Assembly (NCBI RefSeq): GCF_900496965.1
Contig: NZ_UFQB01000009.1
Location: 141,546-205,545, forward strand
Length of the DNA: 64,000 bases
Source: Achromobacter agilis
Lineage (GTDB): Bacteria > Pseudomonadota > Gammaproteobacteria > Burkholderiales > Burkholderiaceae_B
Reading direction: 5' to 3'
The position numbers were made by a program, and so were the translations under genes. Below the pieces are notes generated by a model. The model searched no databases. It was not told the DNA's origin and saw nothing but the letters and a program-made list of their open reading frames with translations. Below are positions 15,629 through 23,195 of this stretch, in pieces. The first letter of the stretch is position 1, and the number at the start of each line of letters is the position of its first letter.

Positions 15629-15704
15629 TCTTGCGCGACTGCCGAAGCGTTGTTGGCAGAAGTCTAAAGAGTGCCGCGTGAGAACCCGCCCGGGTTCCGC
15701 GACT

Positions 15705-17327
15705 TCACAACTCCCTGGCCTGCTCCCGCAGCATGAACTTCTGTATCTTGCCGGTGGCGGTCTTGGGCAGCGGTCCGAAGACGACGGTGCGCGGGACCTT
15801 GAATCGGGCAATGTGTTCGCGGCAGTGGGCCAGGATGTCTTCGGCGCTGGCGGCGGCGCCGTCTTTCAGCGCCACGAAGGCGCAGGGCGTTTCGCCCCAG
15901 GTGGGGTCGGGGCGGGCCACTACCGCGGCTTCCAGCACATCGGGGTGGCGGTACAGCACGCCTTCGATTTCGACGGTGGAAATGTTCTCGCCGCCGGAAA
16001 TGATGATGTCCTTGGCGCGGTCCTTGATTTCGATGTAGCCGTCGGGATGCACGACGCCCAGGTCGCCGGAATGGAACCAGCCGCCGGCGAAGGCGTCAGC
16101 CGTGGCGGCGGGGTCGTGCAGGTAGCCTTTCATGAGGGTGTTGCCGCGCAGCACGATTTCGCCCAGGCTGGCGCCGTCGGGGGGGACGGGCCGGCCCTCG
16201 GGGTCCCATACCTGTACTTCTTCCACGTTCAGTTTGCGCACGCCGATCCTGGCTTTGCGGGCGGCGCGCTGCGCCAGCGGCAGGGCGTCCCATTCTTCGT
16301 GCCAGGCGCAGCTGATGGATGGCCCATAGGTTTCGGTGAGGCCGTACAGGTGGGTGACGCCGATGCCCAGTTCGTCCATGGCTTCGATGATGGCGGCGGG
16401 CGGGGCGGCGCCGCCGGTCATGGCCTGCACGGGATGCGCGGCGCGCCGCCGGACGGCGGCGGGGGCGTTGACCAGCATGGTGAGCACCACAGGGGCGGCG
16501 CAGAAGAAGCCCACGCGGTGGCGTTCGATGGCTTCGAAGATGGCGGCGGGTTCCACGCGCCGCAGGCACACGCTGGTGCCGGCCAGCGCCGCGAGCGTCC
16601 ACGGGAAGCACCAGCCGTTGCAATGGAACATGGGGAGTGTCCACAGGTACACCGCGTGCGGCGGCATGCCGCAGGACAGCACGTTGCCCATGGCATTGAG
16701 GTATGCCCCGCGATGGTGGTACAGCACCCCCTTGGGGTTGCCGGTGGTGCCCGAGGTGTAGTTGAGGCAGATGTTCTGCCATTCGTCGGCGGGCCGTTCC
16801 CAGCCCGTGTCGGGCGGCTGGGCGGCGAGCCAGGCTTCGTACTCGGCATCGCCCAGCGTGCCGTGTTCGCCCGTGAATTCGCGGTCTTCGATGCGCACGG
16901 TGCGCGGCGGCGTATCGAGCAGGGCCAGCACTTCGCGCACCTGTACGCTGTACTCGCTGTCGAAGAGCAGCACGGTGGCTCGGCCATGCGACAGGATGTA
17001 GGCCAGGGTGGCGGCGTCCAGCCGTGTGTTGAGCGCATTGAGGACCGCGCCAGCCATGGGCACGCCGAAATGGGCCTCGTATAGCGCGGGGGTGTTCGGC
17101 GCCAGCACGGCTACCACGTCGCCGCGCGCGACGCCCCAGCTTCGCAGCGCGGCCGCCATGCGTTGGCAGCGGTCGCGGGTGGCGCTCCAGCTCTGGCTGA
17201 AGCTTGCGCCATGCACGAGGGCCGGACGTTCCGGGAATACGCTGGCGGCCCAGTCCAGGAAGCCCAGCGGCGAGAGGGGCACGTGGTTGGCGGCGTTGCG
17301 CGGCAGGTCGTCGGCGTCGGCAATCAT
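15705..17327 (-). CDS. AMP-forming acyl-CoA ligase
   Basis: 540 residues from ATG 17327, which overlaps the stop of the upstream kinase gene (ATGA). The adenylate P-loop YTSGTTGNPKG lies at about 190-200, GLTETYG further on, and the hinge/C-terminal block YIEIKDRAKDIIISGGENIS follows. The catalytic Lys is in TGKIQKFMLREQAREL, about residue 527. It activates a carboxylic acid to its CoA thioester via an acyl-AMP. It is the last gene of the twelve-gene minus-strand operon and likely supplies the acyl-CoA substrate of the kinase and dehydrogenase encoded just before it. Confidence 0.93.
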   Translation of the reverse strand: MIADADDLPRNAANHVPLSPLGFLDWAASVFPERPALVHGASFSQSWSATRDRCQRMAAALRSWGVARGDVVAVLAPNTPALYEAHFGVPMAGAVLNALNTRLDAATLAYILSHGRATVLLFDSEYSVQVREVLALLDTPPRTVRIEDREFTGEHGTLGDAEYEAWLAAQPPDTGWERPADEWQNICLNYTSGTTGNPKGVLYHHRGAYLNAMGNVLSCGMPPHAVYLWTLPMFHCNGWCFPWTLAALAGTSVCLRRVEPAAIFEAIERHRVGFFCAAPVVLTMLVNAPAAVRRRAAHPVQAMTGGAAPPAAIIEAMDELGIGVTHLYGLTETYGPSISCAWHEEWDALPLAQRAARKARIGVRKLNVEEVQVWDPEGRPVPPDGASLGEIVLRGNTLMKGYLHDPAATADAFAGGWFHSGDLGVVHPDGYIEIKDRAKDIIISGGENISTVEIEGVLYRHPDVLEAAVVARPDPTWGETPCAFVALKDGAAASAEDILAHCREHIARFKVPRTVVFGPLPKTATGKIQKFMLREQAREL

Positions 17328-18394
17328 TGCGGTTTCTCCTGGTCCGCCGGCGCGCGGCGGGATTCGCGGCAGGCGGCCTGCCAGCCCAGCTCGGCCAGCG
17401 GGGCCACGCGCGCGCCCATTTCCAGGGCGTCCTCGGCGGCGGCGTTGCCGGCGCGGGCGCGTGCGTACACGCCTTGCAGAATGGCGGCGATGCGAAAGAA
17501 GCTGTAGGCCAGATAGAAATCCCAGTTGGGCGGCGGCGCGATGCCGCGCTCGCGGCAATAGGCGGTGACGAAGACGTCTTCGCCGGGGATGCCCAGCGCG
17601 TCCAGGTCCAGGCCCGCTATGCCGCGCCACAGGGCGGGCGGGATGCGCCAGCACATGCAGTGGTAGGCCAGGTCCGCCAGCGGGTGGCCCAGCGTGGACA
17701 ATTCCCAATCGAGCAGCGCGATGGCCCGGGGTTCGGTGGGGTGGAACACCAGGTTGTCGATGCGATAGTCGCCATGCACCAGCCGGGTCTGGCCGTCGTC
17801 CTCGGGCAGGTGGCGCGGCAGCCAGTCTATGAGCGCGTCCATGGCGGCGATGGGCTCGGTCTGCGTGTCGCGGTATTGGCGGGTCCAGCGGCCCACCTGC
17901 CGCGCGAAGTAGTCGCCGCTGCGGCCGTAGTCGGACAGCCCGGCTTCGGCCGGGTCCACGGCGTGCAGCGCCGCCAGCACCCGGCCCGCCTCGGCGTAGA
18001 GGGCGGCGCGCTCGGCCGGGGCCATGGCGGGCAGCGCCGGGTCCATGAAGACGCGCCCCTGCGCAAAGCTCATCAGGTAGAACGGCGTGCCGACGATGGC
18101 GCGGTCGGCGCAGTAGTGCAGCATGCGCGGCACCGGCACGGCGCTGTCCGCCAGCGCCGACATCACGCGGTACTCGCGGTCCACCGCGTGGGCCGAGGGC
18201 AGCAGTTCGCCCGGCGGCTGCTTGCGCAGCACGCGCCGGCCGGTGGCGTCTTCAAGCAGGTAGGTGGGGTTGGACTGCCCGCCGGACAGCGGCCGCAGCG
18301 TCAGCGTGGCCGGGTCCGCCAGGCCCAGGCCGCCCAGGTAGGCGGCCAGCGCGGGCAACCACGGCGGCGCGGGAGCATGGGCGGGGCTCGTCAT
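17324..18394 (-). CDS. APH-fold kinase, ACAD10/11 N-domain type
   Basis: 356 residues. LSGGQSNPTYLLEDATGRRVLRKQPPG gives the nucleotide loop and Lys. The Brenner motif LVHGDYRIDNLVFHP supplies the catalytic Asp and metal-binding Asn, and ALLDWELSTLG is the second metal site. This pattern is that of the kinase domain fused to acyl-CoA dehydrogenase in animal ACAD10/11 and of bacterial 4-hydroxyacyl-CoA kinases such as LvaA, not of antibiotic kinases. It overlaps by 4 bases with the dehydrogenase gene before it and the ligase after it. A role in phosphorylating a hydroxyacyl-CoA is inferred. Confidence 0.85.
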   Translation of the reverse strand: MTSPAHAPAPPWLPALAAYLGGLGLADPATLTLRPLSGGQSNPTYLLEDATGRRVLRKQPPGELLPSAHAVDREYRVMSALADSAVPVPRMLHYCADRAIVGTPFYLMSFAQGRVFMDPALPAMAPAERAALYAEAGRVLAALHAVDPAEAGLSDYGRSGDYFARQVGRWTRQYRDTQTEPIAAMDALIDWLPRHLPEDDGQTRLVHGDYRIDNLVFHPTEPRAIALLDWELSTLGHPLADLAYHCMCWRIPPALWRGIAGLDLDALGIPGEDVFVTAYCRERGIAPPPNWDFYLAYSFFRIAAILQGVYARARAGNAAAEDALEMGARVAPLAELGWQAACRESRRAPADQEKPQ

Positions 18395-19617
18395 ACCAGC
18401 GCCTTGCGCGGGGCGTCCGCGTCGTCCCAGCGCCAGTAGGCGTCGCCCTCGTCCATGAGATAGCGCGCCAGCACCATTTTGTGCACCTCGGAGGCGCCGT
18501 CCACCAGCCGGGCCTGCCGCGCGTAGCGGTAGATCCATTCCAGCGGCGTGTCCTTGGAGTAGCCGCGTGCGCCGTTGAGCTGGAGCGCCGTGTCCACCAC
18601 CTTTTGCAGGGTCTCCGACACCACGATCTTGGCCATGGAGATCTCTTTGCGCGCGTAGTCGCCCTGGTCCAGCCGGACGGCGGCGCGCATGGTCAGCAGG
18701 CGGCCGATCTCGATCTGCATGGCGGCTTCGCCCAGCAGCCACTGCACGCCTTCGCGTTCGGCCAGCTTCTGGCCGAAGCTGCTGCGCTGGCCCACGTAGT
18801 CCACCGCCACCGCCATGGCGCGGCGCGCCAGGCCCAGCCAGCGCATGCAGTGGGTCAGCCGCGCCGGCCCCAGGCGGATCTGCGTGAGCTTGAGGCCGTC
18901 GCCCACTTCCATCAGCCGGTTCTCGTCGGGGATCTCCAGCCCGTCGAACACCAGTTCGCAGTGGCCGCCGTGTTCCTCCGGGCCCATGATGGGGATGCGG
19001 CGCTCGATGCGCCAGCCCGGCTGGTCGGCGTCGAACAGGAACGCGCTGAGGCCCTTGCGCGCATCGTCCGAGGTGCGGGCGATGAGGATGAAATGCCGCG
19101 CCACGCCCGCGCCGGTGATGAACCACTTGCGCCCGTTCACCACCCATTTGCCGTTCTTCAGCGTGGCGGTGGTGCGCATCATGGAAGGATCCGAGCCGCT
19201 GCCGGGATGCGGCTCGGTCATGATGAACGACGAACGCACCTTGCCGTCGACGATGGGCTGCAGCCAGCGCGCTTTCTGGTCCGGCCGGGCCACTTGCGCC
19301 AGCACGCGCATATTGCCGTCGTCCGGCGCCGCCGCGTTGAAGCACACCGGCCCGAAAATGGAGCGGTTCATTTCCTCGTAGCAGGCGGCCAGCCCCGCCA
19401 TGGGCAGGCCCTGGCCGCCGAGTTCACGCGGCATCTGCAGGGCCCACAGACCGGCCTCCCGCACCCGGGCGCGAGCGCGTTCCAACGCGGCTTCGGCAAT
19501 GTTCTCGTGGTCGTCGTAGTTGGCCCGGTCGGCTTCAAGGGGGATCAGTTCCCGGTCGACGAAATCGCGCACTCGGCGGCGGTAGTCTTCCAGTTCGGGC
19601 GGTAGCGAGAAATCCAT
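18391..19617 (-). CDS. Acyl-CoA dehydrogenase, ACAD10/11 type
   Basis: 408 residues. FAD/substrate motifs are FIMTEPHPGSGSDPSMMRTTA and KWFITGAG in the middle, and VDYVGQRSSFGQKLAEREGVQWLLGEAAMQIE in the C-terminal helical domain, with LQLNGARGYSKDTPLEW and VDGASEVHKMVLARYLM near the end. The start MDFSLPPELEDYRRRVRDFV is standard. Its stop overlaps the start of the kinase gene by 4 bases, and the pair reproduces in reverse order the two halves of ACAD10/11. In that setting the enzyme would process a phosphorylated acyl-CoA; ordinary alpha,beta-dehydrogenation is the alternative. Confidence 0.92.
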   Translation of the reverse strand: MDFSLPPELEDYRRRVRDFVDRELIPLEADRANYDDHENIAEAALERARARVREAGLWALQMPRELGGQGLPMAGLAACYEEMNRSIFGPVCFNAAAPDDGNMRVLAQVARPDQKARWLQPIVDGKVRSSFIMTEPHPGSGSDPSMMRTTATLKNGKWVVNGRKWFITGAGVARHFILIARTSDDARKGLSAFLFDADQPGWRIERRIPIMGPEEHGGHCELVFDGLEIPDENRLMEVGDGLKLTQIRLGPARLTHCMRWLGLARRAMAVAVDYVGQRSSFGQKLAEREGVQWLLGEAAMQIEIGRLLTMRAAVRLDQGDYARKEISMAKIVVSETLQKVVDTALQLNGARGYSKDTPLEWIYRYARQARLVDGASEVHKMVLARYLMDEGDAYWRWDDADAPRKALV

Positions 19618-19666
19618 GCGGCGTCTCCTAGTCGGGGCGCGCGGCCCCGGGGTGCGGGGTTGCGGG

Positions 19667-20428
19667 TTATAGCGAACTGGCCAGATGGCCGCCGTCCACG
19701 TCGATGACCGAGCCGGTCATGAACGCCGAGGCGTCCGACGCCAGCAACAGCAGCGGCCCGTCCAGGTCCTGCGGCTGGCCGAGCCGGCGCTGGGGGACGC
19801 GCTTGATCAGCGCCTCGCCGGCCGGCGAGGCGAAGAATTCGCGGTTGAGATCGGTGGCGATGTAGCCGGGGGCGAGCGCGTTCACGCGGATGCCGTGGCG
19901 CGCCCATTCCAGGGCGAGGGCGCGGGTCAGGTGCAGCAGGCCCGCCTTGGCGGCCGCATAGGGCGCCACGTGCGAGGCCACGCGCTGGCCCAGGATGGAT
20001 GCGATGTTGACGATGGCGCCCGGCGTGCCGTGGGCGATGAAATGCCGGGCGGCCGCCTGGGCCACGCGCCAGGCGCCATTCAGGTTCACGTCCACCAGGC
20101 CGGTCCAATCGTCTTCGCTGAGCTCCAGCGCGGGCCGCGACACCGCGATGCCGGCGTTGTTGATGACGACGCTGACCGGACCCAGGGCCTCGGCCGCGGC
20201 GTCGAACGCCGCTTGCACGCTGGCCGGCTGGGTCACGTCCATGCCGATCGCGCATGCCTGCCCGCCTGCCGCGCGGATGGCGGCGGCGGCTTCTTCGCCC
20301 AGCGCCGTGCGGCGCCCGCATAGCGCCACCCGGGCGCCCGCGCCCGCCAGCACGCCGGCGAAGTGGCGCCCCAGTCCGCTGTACGCGCCTGTGATCAGCA
20401 CGGTGCGGGATTTCAGGTCTTCGAACAT
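19667..20428 (-). CDS. SDR-family oxidoreductase in the catabolic operon
   Basis: 253 residues. TGAYSGLG at 13-20, NNAG at 90-93, catalytic S144 (NIASILG), Y157 and K161 (YAAAK), and the terminal SVIDVDGGHLASSL. It is a probable NAD(P)-dependent hydroxyacyl-CoA dehydrogenase or ketoacyl reductase given its neighbours. Its start overlaps the preceding AtuA-small gene by 16 bases, so translation is probably coupled. The dehydrogenase gene follows after 49 bases. Confidence 0.9.
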   Translation of the reverse strand: MFEDLKSRTVLITGAYSGLGRHFAGVLAGAGARVALCGRRTALGEEAAAAIRAAGGQACAIGMDVTQPASVQAAFDAAAEALGPVSVVINNAGIAVSRPALELSEDDWTGLVDVNLNGAWRVAQAAARHFIAHGTPGAIVNIASILGQRVASHVAPYAAAKAGLLHLTRALALEWARHGIRVNALAPGYIATDLNREFFASPAGEALIKRVPQRRLGQPQDLDGPLLLLASDASAFMTGSVIDVDGGHLASSL

Positions 20429-20796
20429 CCGCTACCCTCCTTGGTGGGTTGGGGACCTCGCAGCAAAGGCGCCAGATCGTCCGGCACCTCCAGTTGCAAC
20501 CGTAGCACGGCACTGGCCAGGGCCTTGCCGTAATTGTCGATGGCCAGGCTGCGCGACACGCCGCCGCCCAGCGCGCCATCCAGCACGAAGTTCAGCACGC
20601 CCAGGCCGTCCACCTCGTAGCGCGTGATGCCGCCGCGCACGGCCTGTTCGTTGTAGATGGCGCGCATGGCCTGCACCGTGAGCGCGTTTTTGATGTGGGG
20701 ATAGAACTGCGGCTCGTAGGCAATGACCGCGATGTTCGAGGTATTGCCCTTGTCGCCGCAGCGCGTGTGCGCCACGCTTCGTAACGTAACCCGCAT
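20413..20796 (-). CDS. AtuA-like small protein (ferredoxin-fold domain)
   Basis: 127 residues beginning VTLRSVAHTRCGDKGNTSNIAVIAYEP, the hallmark of the short domain found C-terminal in AtuA/DUF1446 proteins or as a separate gene next to them; LDGALGGGVSRSLAIDNYGKALASAVLRLQL follows. Here it is a separate gene 11 bases after the large AtuA-type gene. AtuA is genetically required for acyclic terpene (citronellol) use in Pseudomonas, but its chemistry is not established. It probably forms a complex with the large protein. Confidence 0.85.
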   Translation of the reverse strand: MRVTLRSVAHTRCGDKGNTSNIAVIAYEPQFYPHIKNALTVQAMRAIYNEQAVRGGITRYEVDGLGVLNFVLDGALGGGVSRSLAIDNYGKALASAVLRLQLEVPDDLAPLLRGPQPTKEGSGCSKT

Positions 20797-20807
20797 GAGA
20801 TGCCTCC

Positions 20808-22166
20808 TTAGACGAATTCCACGCGGCAGGCCACGCGTTCGCGCGGGACCAGCGTGGACCAAAGGCCGATGACTTCGCGCGTGCGGTCCTGGTGCGGCAC
20901 GCGCTTGCCGGTGGACGCCAGCCCGCAGACCGCCATCCCGTCCACTTCCCGGCCGATCTTCTCGGCCTGGGCGCGGCTGGCGCAGCGCGCGGCGATGCGC
21001 ACCGCCACCTCGGCCGGTTCTTCGCGCAGGGCGGCCGAGGCCGCGCCGTGCACCGCGTTCACGCCGATGAAATCGATGCGCAAGTCGTCGGCCTGCAGAC
21101 CGACAATGCGCAGTCGTTCGCGCAGAATGGTCTCGGCCAGCCGCGCCTTTTCCAGGCAGCCGGGGCCGGCAAAGAAAAACATGTCTTCGCCGATATGGCC
21201 TTCGGTGCAGCCGATGGATACCTTGAGCGTGGGTGTGCGCGCATGCCCCGAAATGCCGCTCACGCGGACGCGGTCCCGGGCGGCCTGTTCCAGGCGCGCC
21301 GTGGTGAAGTCCACCACTACGTCGGGTGTGATGTAGCGCGCCGGGTCGTGCACTTCGTAGAACATCTGCTCTTTCACTGTGCGCAGGTCGATGCAGCCGC
21401 CCGTGCCTGCCACCTTGCCGATTTCCGCCGTGCCGTCGGCGTCCACGTCGGCATAGGGGAATGCCAGGTTCCAGGGCTCGGGCACGTCCTTGTAGCCGGG
21501 ATCGCCGAAGTAGCCGCCCGTGACCTGCGCGCCGCACTCCAGCAGATGGCCGATGCCGCTGCCCTGGCCCAGCCGCGTCCAGTCGTCCTCGCGCCAGCCA
21601 TAGTGGTGCATCATGGGCGCCAGGAACAGCGAGGGGTCGGCCACGCGTCCGGTGATGACGATGTCCGCGCCCTGGTCCAGCGCCTGCACGATGGCGGCCG
21701 CGCCCGCATAGGGCTCGGCGGAAATCAGCGTGTCGCGCACGGTGGAGACCGGCGCGCCGGTCTCCATGATGCGCAGCTCGCTCGCGGCGATTTCCGCGCT
21801 CAGGTCGGTGGCCGATACGGCGGCCACGCGGGCGCCGGGCCAGCCCGCCTCTGCGCATAGCTCGGCCACGCGTCGGGCCGCGCCCTGCGGGTTGATCCAG
21901 CCCTGGTTGGAAATGATGCGGGTGCCGTTCGCCTTGCAGTGCGGCAGCACCGCGCGCATGCGGTCATCCAGCCAGGTGTCGTATCCCGCGAATGCCGGAT
22001 CGCGCCGCTTGCGCACCTGCGCGGCCGAGACGGTGGCCTCGGCCATGGTCTCGAAACACAGAAAATCCAGCGCGCCGCGCTCCGCGTTCCAGCGTGCCGG
22101 GTCGATGCGGTCGCCCCACCAGCCCGCGCCCGAGCCGATGCGCAGCCTGCCTGCCTTGTCGTTCAT
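20808..22166 (-). CDS. AtuA/DUF1446-family large protein
   Basis: 452 residues: RIGSGAGWWGDRIDPARWNAERGALDFLCFETMAEATVSAAQ at the N-terminus, then ISNQGWINPQGAARRVAEL, DIVITGRVADPSLFLAPMMHHYGW, LLECGAQVTGGYFGDPGYKDVP and GCTEGHIGEDMFFFAGPGC. These blocks match acyclic terpene utilisation AtuA homologues. Together with the adjacent small gene it makes up the two-domain protein found fused elsewhere. Found next to acyl-CoA enzymes, it probably acts on a branched or oxygenated acyl-CoA intermediate; the reaction is unknown. Confidence 0.85.
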   Translation of the reverse strand: MNDKAGRLRIGSGAGWWGDRIDPARWNAERGALDFLCFETMAEATVSAAQVRKRRDPAFAGYDTWLDDRMRAVLPHCKANGTRIISNQGWINPQGAARRVAELCAEAGWPGARVAAVSATDLSAEIAASELRIMETGAPVSTVRDTLISAEPYAGAAAIVQALDQGADIVITGRVADPSLFLAPMMHHYGWREDDWTRLGQGSGIGHLLECGAQVTGGYFGDPGYKDVPEPWNLAFPYADVDADGTAEIGKVAGTGGCIDLRTVKEQMFYEVHDPARYITPDVVVDFTTARLEQAARDRVRVSGISGHARTPTLKVSIGCTEGHIGEDMFFFAGPGCLEKARLAETILRERLRIVGLQADDLRIDFIGVNAVHGAASAALREEPAEVAVRIAARCASRAQAEKIGREVDGMAVCGLASTGKRVPHQDRTREVIGLWSTLVPRERVACRVEFV

Positions 22167-22196
22167 GTCTGCCTCCTTTGTTCTGGCGCCGCCGCC

Positions 22197-23171
22197 TTAC
22201 TGGGGCCGGATGCCGGCGTCCTGGATGACCTGCCGCCATTTGGCGGTGTCGGCGCGGATGGTCTCGGCGTATTGCGCGGGCGTGCCCGCCACGGGGATCG
22301 CGCCCAGTTCCTCGACCTGGCGGCGGGTGCCCGGCTCGGCCAGCGCCGCGGCCACCGCGTCGCGCACCTTGCCGACGATCTCGGGCGGCGTGCCGGCCGG
22401 CGCAAGCAGGCCGAACCAGGAGTTCACTTCGTAGCCGGGCAGCCCGGCCTCGGCCACCGTGGGCACGTCCGGCAGCATGGGCACGCGCTGCGTGGTCGTC
22501 ACCGCCAAGGCCTTGACCGCGCCGGCCTTGATCTGGCCCATGGCCGAGGGCAGGTTGTCGTACATCAGCTGCACCTGCCCGCCCAGCAGATCCGTCATGG
22601 CGGGGGCCGAGCCCTTGTACGGAACGTGGCGGATGTCCACCTTGGCCAGCCGGTTGAACAGCTCGCCCGACAGATGCGGCGAGCCGCCCAGGCTGGTGGA
22701 CGCGAAATTCAGCGAGCCCGGCGCGCGCCGCGCCTGCTCGATGAGCTGCGCCACGGAGGCGATGCCCAGCTTGGGGTTGACCAGTAGCACGTTGGGGGAG
22801 TTGGCCACCAGCGTTACCGGCGCGAAGCCCTGCGCCGAGTCATACGGCATCTGCGCGTAGATGAACTGGTTGGTGGCCTGCGTGCCCAGCGTGCCCATCA
22901 GCAGCGTGTAGCCGTCGGGCTGGGCGCGCGCCACCGCGGCTGCGCCGATGCCGCCGCCCGCGCCGGGCCGGTTTTCCACCACCACGCTCTGGCCCAGCCG
23001 CGTGCCCGCCTCGCGCGCCACCAGCCGCGCCAGCAAGTCCGTCGTGCCGCCAGGCGGAAACGGCACCACCAGCGTGATCGGGCGCGCGGGCCAGGCCGGC
23101 GCGGCCTGGGCGGCGGCGGACAGGGCCAGCGCGGCACCCAGCATCAGGGTTCTGCATAAGTGTTTTCTCAT
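22197..23171 (-). CDS. Bug-family (TctC-like) periplasmic receptor
   Basis: About 324 residues from ATG 23171 (GGAG shortly upstream). Signal peptide MRKHLCRTLMLGAALALSAAAQAAPA. The family blocks are WPARPITLVVPFPPGGTTDLLAR, VVENRPGAGGGIG, ARAQPDGYTLLMG and HVPYKGSAPAMTDLLGGQVQLMYDNL. Such proteins bind carboxylates with a water-mediated carboxylate clamp. No TctA/TctB membrane genes are in the window, as is usual for Bordetella-type Bug receptors. Its place between the AtuA and acyl-CoA synthetase genes suggests it captures the operon's substrate. Confidence 0.93.
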   Translation of the reverse strand: MRKHLCRTLMLGAALALSAAAQAAPAWPARPITLVVPFPPGGTTDLLARLVAREAGTRLGQSVVVENRPGAGGGIGAAAVARAQPDGYTLLMGTLGTQATNQFIYAQMPYDSAQGFAPVTLVANSPNVLLVNPKLGIASVAQLIEQARRAPGSLNFASTSLGGSPHLSGELFNRLAKVDIRHVPYKGSAPAMTDLLGGQVQLMYDNLPSAMGQIKAGAVKALAVTTTQRVPMLPDVPTVAEAGLPGYEVNSWFGLLAPAGTPPEIVGKVRDAVAAALAEPGTRRQVEELGAIPVAGTPAQYAETIRADTAKWRQVIQDAGIRPQ

Positions 23172-23195
23172 GGGTGTCTCCATCGATTTCGCCCC

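Noticed and set aside
17328..17708. N-terminal extension of the acyl-CoA ligase frame beyond ATG 17327
   Set aside because: The extension is the out-of-frame end of the kinase gene; ATG 17327 overlaps that gene's stop in the usual ATGA manner and gives the normal family length.
17324..18394. Aminoglycoside-resistance phosphotransferase
   Set aside because: The fold is APH-like, but GGQSNPTY and the overlapping dehydrogenase and ligase genes point to acyl-CoA metabolism, not antibiotic resistance.
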